A stretch of 52,975 nucleotides of DNA from JAZDCJ01 sp036311985. GTDB lineage: Bacteria; Actinomycetota; Actinomycetes; Actinomycetales; Micrococcaceae. Of this stretch, positions 1-14,316 are shown in pieces. Made by a program: the position numbers and the translations under genes. The stretch's first letter is position 1. Each line of letters starts with the position of its first letter. The DNA lies in assembly GCF_036311985.1 (NCBI RefSeq), contig NZ_JAZDCJ010000043.1, one strand, 5' to 3'. The notes beneath the pieces are model-generated. The model made no database searches. It worked only from the letters and a program-made list of their open reading frames with translations, and was not told the DNA's origin.

Positions 1-170
1 CTGTTGTTTGAGAACTCAATAGTGTGCCATGTTTGTTGACACCGATTTTTGTATTGGTGAATGGCTTTTCTGGTGCCACCCCCGTGGTGCTGGGAGGGTT
101 TTTTGCCGGGATTTTTTGACTTGGTGCAGCTGGGTCCGCATTTTCCTGTGGGTTTGGTTGTGTCTGTATT
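1..170 (+). other. rRNA operon leader
   Basis: This is the transcribed leader before the 16S gene. The TTTGAGAACTCAATAGTG block near its start is typical of actinobacterial rrn leaders. Bases 17-31 can pair with bases 1937-1951 beyond the 16S gene (15 bp with one G-U), which would form the double-stranded stem that RNase III cuts to release pre-16S. The rrn promoters are probably to the left of the window; I see no convincing -35/-10 pair here. Confidence 0.7.
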
Positions 171-5431
<5,261 letters not shown>

Positions 5432-5591
5432 CCACAAACACCACACCACGTGTGTGGCAAGCATGCTGCGTCCACTATGCGGTACCGAAACAACAACCAG
5501 TTTCGCTACAATCAAATAGAACCACTGTCACGGAAACAACCACGTGACCCACAAGATTTCCCACCCCCACCACGGGGGTCGCGGAGCAAGG

Positions 5592-5710
5592 GTTACGGCG
5601 GTCATAGCGTGGGGGAAACGCCCGGTCCCATACCGAACCCGGAAGCTAAGACCCACAGCGCCGATGGTACTGCACTCGGGAGGGTGTGGGAGAGTAGGAC
5701 ACCGCCGGAC
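5592..5710 (+). rRNA. 5S ribosomal RNA
   Basis: This is the 5S rRNA closing the rrn operon. It begins GTTACGGCGGTCATAGCG and ends with the complementary ACACCGCCGGAC, with the conserved internal CCCATACCGAACCCGGAAG loop. Its length of about 119 bases fits the family. The 5432-5591 spacer before it holds the 3' arm of the 23S processing stem and no gene. Confidence 0.95.
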
Positions 5711-5722
5711 ACACATTCAGGC

Positions 5723-5760
5723 CAGGGCCCCAACCACACGGTTGGGGCCCTGACCCATTT
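5723..5760 (+). terminator. rrn operon terminator
   Basis: A perfect 13-bp stem (5723-5735 with 5740-5752, GC-rich) with a four-base ACAC loop is followed by a short T-containing stretch. It lies 12 bases after the 5S gene, as expected for the intrinsic terminator of the rrn operon. Confidence 0.85.
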
Positions 5761-5820
5761 AACCCACGATTTACCGCTTTCCCCTCACATCCGCCACGTC
5801 ATCCTTGTAGCGTGGGCAGC

Positions 5821-5838
5821 GCGGCACCCTGGTGCCGC
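5821..5838. promoter_or_regulatory. Inverted repeat before the phosphoketolase RBS
   Basis: GCGGCACCCTGGTGCCGC is an 8-bp perfect inverted repeat with a two-base centre. It ends seven bases before the AGGAGG ribosome-binding site of the phosphoketolase gene. It could be a repressor operator or a leader hairpin. No regulator is encoded next to it, so its role is unknown. Confidence 0.4.
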
Positions 5839-5856
5839 CGAAGCGAGGAGGATCCC

Positions 5857-8334
5857 ATGGACCAGTCCGAGGTCGAGGCGCTCGAGTCCTGGTGGCGGGC
5901 CGCCAACTACCTGTCCGTCGGCCAGATCTACCTGCGCTCCAACCCGTTGCTGCGGCGGCGCCTCGAACCCGGCGACGTCAAGAAGCGACTTCTCGGCCAC
6001 TGGGGAACGACGCCCGGACTGAACTTCGTCTACGCGCACCTGAACCGCGCGATCGTGGCCCGCGGGCAGCAGATGCTCTTCGTGACCGGGCCGGGGCACG
6101 GCGGGCCGGCGAACGTCGCCAACGCCTACCTCGAGGGCACCTACACCGAGGTCTACCCGGAGATCACCCGGGACGAGGACGGGCTGGCCCGCCTCTTCCA
6201 GCAGTTCTCCTTTCCGGGCGGGGTCCCGAGTCACGCCGCCCCCGAGATGCCCGGCTCCATCAGCGAGGGCGGTGAACTCGGATACTCCCTCTCCCACGCC
6301 TACGGCGCGGCCTTCGACAATCCGGACCTCGTCGTCGCGTGCGTCGTCGGGGACGGCGAGGCCGAGACGGGGCCCCTGTCGGGGGCGTGGCAGTCCACGG
6401 CGTTCGTCGACCCCGTCCACGACGGCGCCGTCCTGCCGATCCTGCACCTCAACGGCTACAAGATCGCCAATCCCACGGTGCTGGCCCGCATGCCCGAGGC
6501 CCGGCTGCGCAAGTACTTGGAGGGCCACGGCTACGCGCCCCGCATCGTCGACGTCGGGGACGGTTACGACCACGAGGAGGCACACCGGTCCTTCGCCGCC
6601 GCACTCGACGAGTGCCTCGATGCGATCGCCGGCATCCAGCAGGCGGCCCGTGGCCGGGGCGTGGCTGGTGGGCCGGCGGACGAAGTGGGGAGGCCGGCGG
6701 GTGCGGACGGTGGGCGGGGGAACCGGGACGCGGGGCCGGCGGACGGAGGCGCCGGGCTAACTGCGGGCACCGGGTTGACCGCGGGCGCCGGCGCGGAGGG
6801 CGTTCCGGCCTGGCCGATGATCGTGTTGCGCTCGCCCAAGGGCTGGACGGGCCCGCGCGTCGTGGACGGCCTCCCGGTCGAGGGGACCTGGCGCGCACAC
6901 CAAGTGCCCCTGGCCGGGATCCACGACGACCCCGCCCACCTGGCCCAGCTCGAGGACTGGCTGCTGTCCTACCGCCCCGGCGAACTGTTCGACGACGACG
7001 GCGCGCTCCGCCCCGCCGTCGTCCGCCTGGCCCCCGAAGGCGCGCACAGGATGAGTGCAACCGACCACGCCAACGGCGGCAGGCTGCTGGAGGAGCTCGA
7101 ACTGCCCGACGCCGCCGCCCACACCGTCGAGGTGGCGGAGCCCGGGACCACGCGACTCAGTGCCATGGTCAACCTCGGCGGCTGGATGCGGGAGGTCGTG
7201 CGGCTCAACCCCCGGACCTTCCGCCTCTTCGGCCCGGACGAGACCGCCTCCAACCGGCTCGCCGCGGTCTACGAGACCACCGACAAGGTCTGGCAGCAGC
7301 GCATCCTCGAGACCGACGAACACCTCGCGCGTTCCGGCCGCGTGATGGAGGTGCTCAGCGAACACCTCTGCCAGGGCTGGCTCGAGGGCTACCTGCTCAG
7401 CGGGCGGCACGGGGTGCTGAACAGCTACGAGGCGTTCGTGCACATCGTCGACTCGATGTTCAACCAGCACGCCAAGTGGCTCAAGGTGCACCGCGGGCTC
7501 GACTGGCGGGCCCCCGTGGCGAGCCTGAACTACCTCCTGTCCTCGCACGTCTGGCAGCAGGACCACAACGGCTTCTCCCACCAGGACCCCGGCTTCATCG
7601 ACCACGTCGTGAACAAGAAGGCCGACGTCGTGCGGGTCTACCTGCCCGTCGACGCGAACACGCTCGTGCACACCATGGACCACGTCATGCGCACGCGGGA
7701 CTACGTCAACGTCGTCGTCGCGGGGAAGGCGCCGGCCCTGCAGTGGCTCGGCCCCGAGGAGGCCAGGGTCCATTGCGCTGCCGGGATCGGGACGTGGGAC
7801 TTCGCGGGCTCGGGCCACGGGGGTGAGCCCGACGTCGTGCTGGGGTGCGCCGGCGACGTCCCGACCGCGGAGGCCGTCGCCGCGGCGAAGCTGCTTCGGA
7901 CCGATCTGCCCGGCCTGGCGGTCCGCGTCGTCAACGTCGTGGACCTCATGCGCCTCCAGGACCACCGGGGTCACCCCCACGGGCTCGAACCGGAGGCCTT
8001 CGACGCCTACTTCACCGTGGACAAGCCGGTGGTCTTCGCCTACCACGGCTATCCGTGGCTCATCCACCGGCTCGTCTACCGCCAGCGCAACCACGCCAAC
8101 TTCCACGTCCGCGGCTACATCGAGGAGGGCACCACCACGACGCCGTTCGACATGGCGATGCTCAACGGGATCGACCGCTTCCACCTGGCCCTCGACGTGC
8201 TCGAACGCGTTCCAGGGCTCGCGGCGGAACACCCGGAGCTGCGGGAGAAGTACGAGGGGATGCGCGCGGACGCACGGGCCCACACGCGCGAGCACGGAGA
8301 GGACCCGGAGGAGATCACGGGCTGGACGCTCTGA
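5857..8334 (+). CDS. Phosphoketolase (xylulose-5-P / fructose-6-P)
   Basis: This 825-residue cytoplasmic enzyme splits xylulose 5-phosphate or fructose 6-phosphate with inorganic phosphate into acetyl phosphate plus glyceraldehyde 3-phosphate or erythrose 4-phosphate. It needs thiamine diphosphate and Mg2+. Family signatures are HGGPANVANAYLEG (about residue 81), SEGGELGYSLSHAYG (about 137) and the cofactor-binding GDGEAETGPLSGAW (about 166). The ATG at 5857 is chosen because a strong AGGAGG lies just upstream; an in-frame GTG at 5812 has no RBS. Residues of about 263-318 are a Gly/Ala-rich stretch between conserved blocks, which looks like a lineage-specific insertion and makes the protein slightly longer than usual. 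It lies directly after the rrn terminator and appears monocistronic. Confidence 0.95.
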   Translation: MDQSEVEALESWWRAANYLSVGQIYLRSNPLLRRRLEPGDVKKRLLGHWGTTPGLNFVYAHLNRAIVARGQQMLFVTGPGHGGPANVANAYLEGTYTEVYPEITRDEDGLARLFQQFSFPGGVPSHAAPEMPGSISEGGELGYSLSHAYGAAFDNPDLVVACVVGDGEAETGPLSGAWQSTAFVDPVHDGAVLPILHLNGYKIANPTVLARMPEARLRKYLEGHGYAPRIVDVGDGYDHEEAHRSFAAALDECLDAIAGIQQAARGRGVAGGPADEVGRPAGADGGRGNRDAGPADGGAGLTAGTGLTAGAGAEGVPAWPMIVLRSPKGWTGPRVVDGLPVEGTWRAHQVPLAGIHDDPAHLAQLEDWLLSYRPGELFDDDGALRPAVVRLAPEGAHRMSATDHANGGRLLEELELPDAAAHTVEVAEPGTTRLSAMVNLGGWMREVVRLNPRTFRLFGPDETASNRLAAVYETTDKVWQQRILETDEHLARSGRVMEVLSEHLCQGWLEGYLLSGRHGVLNSYEAFVHIVDSMFNQHAKWLKVHRGLDWRAPVASLNYLLSSHVWQQDHNGFSHQDPGFIDHVVNKKADVVRVYLPVDANTLVHTMDHVMRTRDYVNVVVAGKAPALQWLGPEEARVHCAAGIGTWDFAGSGHGGEPDVVLGCAGDVPTAEAVAAAKLLRTDLPGLAVRVVNVVDLMRLQDHRGHPHGLEPEAFDAYFTVDKPVVFAYHGYPWLIHRLVYRQRNHANFHVRGYIEEGTTTTPFDMAMLNGIDRFHLALDVLERVPGLAAEHPELREKYEGMRADARAHTREHGEDPEEITGWTL

Positions 8335-8694
8335 TGCGGCGCGGCCCCGGGGTCAGGCCTGGGTGTGCGGCGCCTGCGAAAGCGGGGACGACGCCGGGGC
8401 CCGGGCGCGGAGCGCGGCCACGGAACGGGTGAGCGAGGTCGGGGCGCCGGCGCGCGCCCCCGCCCGCGAGGCCGCCTTCCCCCCGGGGGCGACGGGTTTC
8501 GCGGTCAGGTGAACCGCTGTGCCCGGCGGGCGCTGGCGGCGGCCACGGCAGTACAGTGATGACCAACACAGCCGGGCGCCGCCCGGGCGGACGGGCTCGA
8601 TCCCGCCGCCCCGCAGAGGCCCCGGACCGCTCCGCGCACCCACGCGGCAACCACAGGCCGCGGCGCTGCGACGCCGCAGAGAAGACGGGACGCC
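8335..8694. other. Intergenic region, 360 bases
   Basis: I see no convincing gene here; the short open frames lack RBSs and recognisable products. It contains one copy of the dispersed word GGACGACGCCGGGGCC (8386-8401) and a possible -10 (TACAGT, 8552-8557) for the downstream peptidase gene. Confidence 0.6.
8386..8401 (+). repeat. Dispersed 16-mer, copy 1 (GGACGACGCCGGGGCC)
   Basis: This exact 16-base word also occurs at 10699-10714, 12397-12412, 31880-31895 (minus) and 41899-41914 (minus). This copy is intergenic. Its function is unknown. Confidence 0.75.
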
Positions 8695-10671
8695 ATGACC
8701 GCTGAACCGACCACCCGCGTGGACCACCGGGACCACGCCGTCCGCCCCCAGGACGACCTCTACCGCCACGTCAACGGCTCGTGGCTGGCCACCGCAGAGA
8801 TCCCGGGGGACCAGGGCAGCTACGGCTCCTTTATGCAGCTCCGCGACGAGTCGGAGGCCGCGGTCCGCGAGATCATCGAGGACGCCCAGGCCGATCCGGC
8901 CGGCCCCGACGGTGCCGTGGACCCGCGCAAGGAACGCATCGGTGCGCTCTACGCGAGCTTCATGGACGAGGACGCGATCGAGGCCCGCGGCATGGACCCC
9001 ATCCGCGAGGACCTCGCCGCGGTGTACGCGGTCGGCGGGATCGACGAGCTCGTGCGCCTCACGGGCGCCCTGCAGCGCCGCGGCGTCTCCGGCTTCTACA
9101 GCGCGGGCGCCAACTCCGACGCGGGCCAGCCGGACAGGAACCTGCTGACCCTGCTGCAGTCGGGGCTCGGCCTGCCGGACGAGTCGTACTACCGGGAGGA
9201 GCAGTTCGCGGAGCTCCTCGGCGAGTACCGGACCCATCTGGGCCGCCTGCTGGGCCTCGCCGAGGTGCCGGACGCCGAGGAGGCGGCGGCCGCCGTCGTC
9301 CGCCTCGAGACCGCGCTCGCCGCGCACCACTGGGACCGCGTGAAGTGCCGCGACGCCCAGGCCCGCTACAACCTGCTCACGGACCGGCAGCTGTTCGCCC
9401 TGCATCCGTCCCTGGAACTCTGGTTCGAGGGGGCGGGGATCGAGCCGCGCTACTTCGCCGAGGTGGACGTCTGGCAGCCGAGCTACCTCGAGGGGCTCGA
9501 GCAGGTCCTCGCGGAGCAGCCGCTGGAGACGTGGCGCCACTGGCTCGCCGTGCAGCTCGTGCGCAGCAACGCCCCGTACCTGTCCAGGGCGTTCGTGCTG
9601 GAGAACTTCTCCTTCTATTCCGCCAAGCTCGCCGGGACGAAGGAGCTCAAGGAGCGCTGGAAGCGCGGCGTCGCGTTCACGGAGGGCGCCGTCGGCGAGG
9701 ACATCGGCCAGCTCTACGTCGAGCGGCACTTCCCGGCCGAGGCGAAGGAGCGGATGGAGGCGCTCGTCGCCAACCTGACGGAGGCCTACCGGCAGTCGAT
9801 CTCGGATCTGCCCTGGATGGGGGCCGAGACGCGCGGCAAGGCGCTCGAGAAGCTGGGCATGTTCCGGCCGAAGATCGGCTACCCGGTGAAGTGGATCGAC
9901 TACTCGGCGATCCAGGCGGACCCGGCCGACCTCATCGCGAACGTCGCCTCCGCCAACGCCTTCGAGTTTGCCCGCGAGCTGCAGAAGATCGACGACGGCG
10001 TGGACAAGGAGCTGTGGTTCATGTACCCGCAGACCGTCAACGCCTACTACCATCCGCTGCTGAACGAGATCGGCTTCCCGGCCGCGATCCTGCGCCCGCC
10101 GTTCTTCGACGTGCACCGCGACGCCGCGTCGAACTACGGTGCGATCGGCGCGGTGATCGGGCACGAGATCGGGCACGGCTTCGACGACCAGGGTTCGCAG
10201 TTCGACGGCACGGGCGAGCTGCGCAACTGGTGGACGGACGAGGACCGCGGCGCGTTCGAGGCGCTCACGGGGCGGCTCGTCGAGCAGTACGAGGCCCTCG
10301 TCCCACCGGAGGCGCCGGAGCACCACGTCAACGGCAAGCTGACCCTGGGCGAGAACATCGGCGACCTGGGCGGGCTCGGGATCGCGTACAAGGCCTACCG
10401 CCTGGACCTGGCCGCGCGCGGGCTGGGGGAGGACGAGGTCGTCGACGGCCTGAGTGGCGATCAGCGCTTCTTCTACTCGTGGGCCGAGTGCTGGCGCACG
10501 CTCACGCGACCGGAGACCATGGTCACGCGCATCACCACGGACCCGCATTCGCCGGGCGAGTTCCGCTGCAACCAGGTGCCGCGGAACATGGACGCGTTCC
10601 ACGAGGCGTTCGGCACGCGCCCGGGCGACGGCATGTGGCTCGAGCCCGGGGAGCGCGTCGTCATCTGGTAG
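8695..10671 (+). CDS. M13 family metallopeptidase (PepO/neprilysin-like)
   Basis: This is a 658-residue zinc endopeptidase of the neprilysin family, which cleaves oligopeptides. The zinc site is complete: HEIGH at about residues 490-494 (two His ligands and the catalytic Glu) and GENIGDLGG at about 552-559 supplying the third ligand Glu. The substrate-binding NAYY motif is at about 449-452. No signal peptide or transmembrane helix is seen at the N-terminus, so it is probably cytoplasmic like other actinobacterial PepO proteins. The ATG at 8695 follows a purine-rich GAAGACGGGA. The gene stands alone, 360 bases after the phosphoketolase gene and convergent with the hydrolase pair. Confidence 0.93.
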   Translation: MTAEPTTRVDHRDHAVRPQDDLYRHVNGSWLATAEIPGDQGSYGSFMQLRDESEAAVREIIEDAQADPAGPDGAVDPRKERIGALYASFMDEDAIEARGMDPIREDLAAVYAVGGIDELVRLTGALQRRGVSGFYSAGANSDAGQPDRNLLTLLQSGLGLPDESYYREEQFAELLGEYRTHLGRLLGLAEVPDAEEAAAAVVRLETALAAHHWDRVKCRDAQARYNLLTDRQLFALHPSLELWFEGAGIEPRYFAEVDVWQPSYLEGLEQVLAEQPLETWRHWLAVQLVRSNAPYLSRAFVLENFSFYSAKLAGTKELKERWKRGVAFTEGAVGEDIGQLYVERHFPAEAKERMEALVANLTEAYRQSISDLPWMGAETRGKALEKLGMFRPKIGYPVKWIDYSAIQADPADLIANVASANAFEFARELQKIDDGVDKELWFMYPQTVNAYYHPLLNEIGFPAAILRPPFFDVHRDAASNYGAIGAVIGHEIGHGFDDQGSQFDGTGELRNWWTDEDRGAFEALTGRLVEQYEALVPPEAPEHHVNGKLTLGENIGDLGGLGIAYKAYRLDLAARGLGEDEVVDGLSGDQRFFYSWAECWRTLTRPETMVTRITTDPHSPGEFRCNQVPRNMDAFHEAFGTRPGDGMWLEPGERVVIW

Positions 10672-10698
10672 CCCAGGGTCCTCTTGGGGCAAGGGCAA

Positions 10699-10714
10699 GG
10701 ACGACGCCGGGGCC
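10699..10714 (+). repeat. Dispersed 16-mer, copy 2, between convergent genes
   Basis: GGACGACGCCGGGGCC lies 28 bases after the peptidase stop codon and 39 bases before the end of the convergent hydrolase gene. It is followed at once by the 12-base palindrome GCACCCGGGTGC (10715-10726). Confidence 0.75.
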
Positions 10715-10752
10715 GCACCCGGGTGCCCGGGCGCGGGTCGCGCCGCCTCCGG

Positions 10753-11640
10753 CTAGGACTCCTCGAAGTAGCCGGCGATGTCGTCGATGAGCTCGCCGAC
10801 CGCGGCGGGGACGGAGGCATGGATGCCCTTCGGGGACTCCTCGTAGCCGGAGCCGCCGACGGTGCGGTGCAGCTTCTGGGCGGTCGCCCGGAAGTAGGCG
10901 GGGCTCTTCGCGCCGGCCATAAAGCGGGTTCCGGAGGGCAGCCGGGCGAAGCGAGCGGCGTGCTCGGCCTCCTCGAGCGCGGCGGTGAGCTCGCCGACGC
11001 CCGTGGGCAGCAGCTCGCGCGCCATGCGCCCCAGGGGGGTGCGGGCCGTGCCCGCCAGGAGCGCGGCGAGGATGGGTTCGGGCACACGCGAGAGCGTCGG
11101 CGACGTCGCCATGCCGCGCTGCATCCGGGCCAGGGCGCGTCCGGGCCTCCCCGCCTTCACGGCCTCGCGGAAGCCCTCGATCCAGCCCGAGTCAACGCTT
11201 CCGTCGATGTTGATCGCTGGGTCGTAGACGGCGAGCCGGTCCGGCACGAGCGCGGGTTCGGCGAAGCGCGCGTCGGCGGAGTCGTGGCCCTGGAAGGCCT
11301 GCACGGCGTTGAGCACCACGGCCCCGCCGAGGGAATGGCCGAAGAGGTTCCGGGCGCCGGTGGTGCGCAGCATGAGCGCGACGTCGGCGATCTCGGTGTC
11401 CATCGAGTAGTCGGCCGGCTGCCCCGTGGAGCTGCCCCGTCCCCGCCGGTCGTAGACGTCGACGGCCCATTCGGGGCCGAGCCGCTTGCTCAGGGCGAGG
11501 GCGAACGGGCGGTAGATCAGGGCCGTGATGAAGGCGCCGCCGACCACGAGGATGCGGCGCTCGCCGGGAGCGCTGGGGTTGCCGTAGCTGTACAGGGCCA
11601 GGCGGCCGCCGTCGTGCGTGGGGACGATCCGTTCTTTCAT
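10753..11640 (-). CDS. Alpha/beta hydrolase
   Basis: This is a 295-residue alpha/beta-hydrolase-fold protein. The nucleophile elbow GHSLGG, the preceding strand-turn ending DRRGRGSS, and an oxyanion-type VVGGAF segment near the N-terminus are visible. The substrate is unknown. It resembles the upstream neighbour, sharing a SPAYFRATAQKL-type C-terminal block, so the two look like a tandem duplication. The start at 11640 is preferred because AGGGAG lies just upstream and overlaps the stop of the previous gene, which suggests translational coupling. An in-frame ATG at 11661 lacks an RBS and would overlap the upstream gene by 14 bases. Confidence 0.8.
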   Translation of the reverse strand: MKERIVPTHDGGRLALYSYGNPSAPGERRILVVGGAFITALIYRPFALALSKRLGPEWAVDVYDRRGRGSSTGQPADYSMDTEIADVALMLRTTGARNLFGHSLGGAVVLNAVQAFQGHDSADARFAEPALVPDRLAVYDPAINIDGSVDSGWIEGFREAVKAGRPGRALARMQRGMATSPTLSRVPEPILAALLAGTARTPLGRMARELLPTGVGELTAALEEAEHAARFARLPSGTRFMAGAKSPAYFRATAQKLHRTVGGSGYEESPKGIHASVPAAVGELIDDIAGYFEES

Positions 11641-11647
11641 GGTCTCC

Positions 11648-12715
11648 CTATCTTCCTTCATGGAAGCGCGCGATCCGGCGCAGGAGTAGCCCGGAGGCGC
11701 GGATCGGCCCGTCGTGCAGGTGACCGCGCACGGTTTCCGCGGTCGCGCCGGGCGCGCAGGCGGCGATGAGCCGGGCGGACCGGGCGAAGTAGGCGGGGCT
11801 GTACTGGCCGGTCAACAGCAGCGCGCCGGGCGGCAGCCGACGCAGGGACTCGTGGGGGACGGGCGCGTCGAGGACGGCGCGCATCTCGCGGACCGCAGTG
11901 GGTAGCAGGGAGCGCATCTCGCCGCCGAGCCGCGTCTTGGCCGAGAGCAGGCTCATCACGCGCAGGGAGCCGAGCGGCAGGCGCGAGACGGGGCCGGCCG
12001 TGCCGAGCCCCTTGACGAGCAGGGCCCAGGCCTCGTCGAGGCGACCGGCGTCGGTGGCCTCTTCCAGCTCCGGGCGCCAGAGCCGGGCGAGCGATCCGTC
12101 GAGGTCCAGGGCCGCGTCAAAGGTCGCCAAGCGGTCGATTAGCTCCGGGGTCCGCAGCCCCGCGGCGAGCGCCACGGCCCCGCCGTAGCTGTGCCCGAAC
12201 ACGGTACGGGCGCCCGTCGCGCGCAGGACGCGGGCCAGGTCCGCGGCCTCGGTCGCGAGCCCGTAGCCCGGACCCTGCGGGGCGGAGCCGCCACGGCCGC
12301 GCCGGTGGTAGCTGTGCACGGGAGCGCCGATCCGTGCGGCGAGACGCCGGCAGAAGAGCGCGTAGACGGCGTCCGTTACGAGGGTGCCGTGGACCAGGAC
12401 GACGCCGGGGCCCGGCTCCCCGGCCGAGCCCGCTTCCCGTAAGGCGTGGGGCCCCTGTGCGCTACCCGGCTCCCAGGCCCAGTCGGGCTCCCGTGCCGCG
12501 GGGAGCCCCCGTGCGGCAGCCGTCCCCCGCGGGAGGTGGGTGTGCACCTCGAGGAGGGCTCCGGCGTCGTACTCCGGGTCCGGGAGGCGCCCCGGAGCTG
12601 TGGGCACCGGCTCTTCCCGGGTTCCCGGACCGCCCCCTGGACCGGCGGGCGCCGGCTCCGCGCCGGCCGCTGCGGGAACCCACCAGGTGGTGCGGAGGAT
12701 GCGCGAGCGGGCCAT
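11648..12715 (-). CDS. Alpha/beta hydrolase with Pro/Gly-rich N-terminal extension
   Basis: This 355-residue protein has an N-terminal stretch of about 100 residues rich in Pro, Ala and Gly, then an alpha/beta-hydrolase domain with VLVHGT (oxyanion region), YHRRGRGGS and the nucleophile elbow GHSYGG. It is a paralogue of the gene that follows it on the same strand and probably shares its transcript. Two copies of the dispersed word ACGACGCCGG lie inside the coding region (12399-12408 and 12561-12570, opposite orientations, different frames), both in the less conserved N-terminal part. It diverges from lysS across 72 bases. The substrate is unknown. Confidence 0.75.
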   Translation of the reverse strand: MARSRILRTTWWVPAAAGAEPAPAGPGGGPGTREEPVPTAPGRLPDPEYDAGALLEVHTHLPRGTAAARGLPAAREPDWAWEPGSAQGPHALREAGSAGEPGPGVVLVHGTLVTDAVYALFCRRLAARIGAPVHSYHRRGRGGSAPQGPGYGLATEAADLARVLRATGARTVFGHSYGGAVALAAGLRTPELIDRLATFDAALDLDGSLARLWRPELEEATDAGRLDEAWALLVKGLGTAGPVSRLPLGSLRVMSLLSAKTRLGGEMRSLLPTAVREMRAVLDAPVPHESLRRLPPGALLLTGQYSPAYFARSARLIAACAPGATAETVRGHLHDGPIRASGLLLRRIARFHEGR

Positions 12716-12773
12716 GCGGGCAGGCTACCCGATGCCCCGTCCCCGCCCGGGACCCCGCGGGACGGCGAGCACG

Positions 12774-12779
12774 TAGAAT
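12774..12779 (+). promoter_or_regulatory. -10 element TAGAAT of lysS (leaderless)
   Basis: TAGAAT ends eight bases before the GTG at 12788. Transcription starting about 7 bases downstream would begin at or next to the start codon. It also argues against the in-frame GTG at 12782. Confidence 0.65.
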
Positions 12780-12787
12780 TGGTGACC

Positions 12788-14314
12788 GTGACTGCCGAAA
12801 ACACCGCCCCCGCCCAGGCCGCGCCCGCCACCGACACCAACGACCAGCGCCAGGTGCGCCTGGACAAGCGCGCCGCCCTGCTGGAGTCGGGCCGCGAGGC
12901 CTACCCCGTCGGGGTCGAGCGCACCCACGCCCTGCTCGAGATCCGCGACGCCTACGGCCACCTCGAGGCCGGACAGGAGACCGAGGACGTCGTCGGCGTC
13001 GCCGGGCGCGTCGTCTTCGCCCGCAACACTGGCAAGCTCTGCTTCGCGACCCTCCAGGAGTCGGGTCCCCGCGGCGAGGCCGTCCGCCTGCAGGCCATGC
13101 TGTCGCTGGCCAACGTCGGCGAGGACGCGCTCGCCGACTGGAAGCACCTCGTGGACCTCGGCGACCACGTGTTCGTCAAGGGCAGCGTCATCTGCTCCCG
13201 CCGCGGCGAGCTGTCCATCATGGTCACCGAGTGGCAGATGGCGTCCAAGGCCGTGCGCCCCATGCCCGTGCTGCATGCCGAGCTGAACGAGGAGACGCGC
13301 GTGCGCCAGCGCTACGCCGACCTCATGGTCCGTGACGAGGCCCGCGAGATGATCTACACGCGCGACGCCGTGACCCGCGCCGTCCGCGACACCCTCTACG
13401 GCCACGGCTACGTCGAGGTCGAGACCCCGATGCTGCAGCTCGTGCACGGCGGCGCCACGGCCCGCCCGTTCCACACCCACCTGAACGCGTTCGACCAGCC
13501 GATGACGCTGCGCATCGCCACGGAGCTCTACCTCAAGCGCACCGTGGTCGGCGGCATCCCGCGCGTCTTCGAGGTCGGGCGGCTCTTCCGGAACGAGGGC
13601 GTCGACTCCACGCACTCCCCGGAGTTCACGACCCTCGAGTGCTACGAGGTCTACGCGGACCAGTTCGTCATGGCCGAGCGGATCAAGGAGATCATCCTCG
13701 CCGCGGCCGACGCCGTGGGTGCCGGCCGCCGGATCGAGACCGCGAAGGGGACGATCGACCTCGACGGCGAGTGGCGTTGGCTCGGCGTCTACCCGGGGCT
13801 GTCCGAGGCCGTCGGCCGCGAGATCACCCCCGAGACGGGTGCGGCGGAGCTGCGCGCCGTCGCCGAGGAGCACGGCGTGAAGGTCGACCCGAAGTGGGAC
13901 GCCCAGAAGCTCGTCGTGGAGCTGTTCGGCGAGATCGTGGAGCCGACCCTGCTGAACCCGACGTTCGTCTACGACTACCCGCCGGCCGCGCAGCCCCTGG
14001 CCCGGCCGCACCGTTCCAAGCCCGGACTCATCGAGGCGTGGGACCTGATCATCGGCGGCATGGAGCGCGGCACCGCGTTCTCCGAGCTCATCGACCCCGT
14101 CATCCAGCGGGAGCGGCTCGTGGAGCAGTCCCGGCTCGCTGCCGGCGGCGACGACGAGGCGATGCAGCTCGACGAGGACTTCCTCCGCGCGCTCGAGTAC
14201 GGCGCACCGCCGATGGGCGGGATCGGCCTGGGGATCGACCGCCTCGTGATGCTCTTCACCGACGTGGGCATCCGCGAGACCATCCTGTTCCCGCTGCTCA
14301 AGCCGGAGGCCTAG
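12788..14314 (+). CDS. Lysine--tRNA ligase, class II
   Basis: This 508-residue enzyme charges tRNA-Lys with lysine using ATP. It has an N-terminal anticodon-binding OB-fold (about residues 60-180) followed by the class II catalytic core: motif 2 (FRNEGVDSTHSPEFT) and motif 3 (GGIGLGIDRLVMLF, close to the C-terminus). The GTG at 12788 is chosen because a -10 element (TAGAAT) ends eight bases upstream, which fits a leaderless mRNA. It is followed after two bases by a small membrane-protein gene and then lsr2 and clpC, the same order as lysS-lsr2-clpC1 in Mycobacterium. Confidence 0.96.
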   Translation: MTAENTAPAQAAPATDTNDQRQVRLDKRAALLESGREAYPVGVERTHALLEIRDAYGHLEAGQETEDVVGVAGRVVFARNTGKLCFATLQESGPRGEAVRLQAMLSLANVGEDALADWKHLVDLGDHVFVKGSVICSRRGELSIMVTEWQMASKAVRPMPVLHAELNEETRVRQRYADLMVRDEAREMIYTRDAVTRAVRDTLYGHGYVEVETPMLQLVHGGATARPFHTHLNAFDQPMTLRIATELYLKRTVVGGIPRVFEVGRLFRNEGVDSTHSPEFTTLECYEVYADQFVMAERIKEIILAAADAVGAGRRIETAKGTIDLDGEWRWLGVYPGLSEAVGREITPETGAAELRAVAEEHGVKVDPKWDAQKLVVELFGEIVEPTLLNPTFVYDYPPAAQPLARPHRSKPGLIEAWDLIIGGMERGTAFSELIDPVIQRERLVEQSRLAAGGDDEAMQLDEDFLRALEYGAPPMGGIGLGIDRLVMLFTDVGIRETILFPLLKPEA

Positions 14315-14316
14315 CC

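Noticed and set aside
8353..10698. Long minus-strand frame opposite the M13 peptidase gene
   Set aside because: It is an antisense shadow caused by high GC codon bias; it has no RBS or recognisable domain, whereas the plus strand has a complete zinc peptidase.
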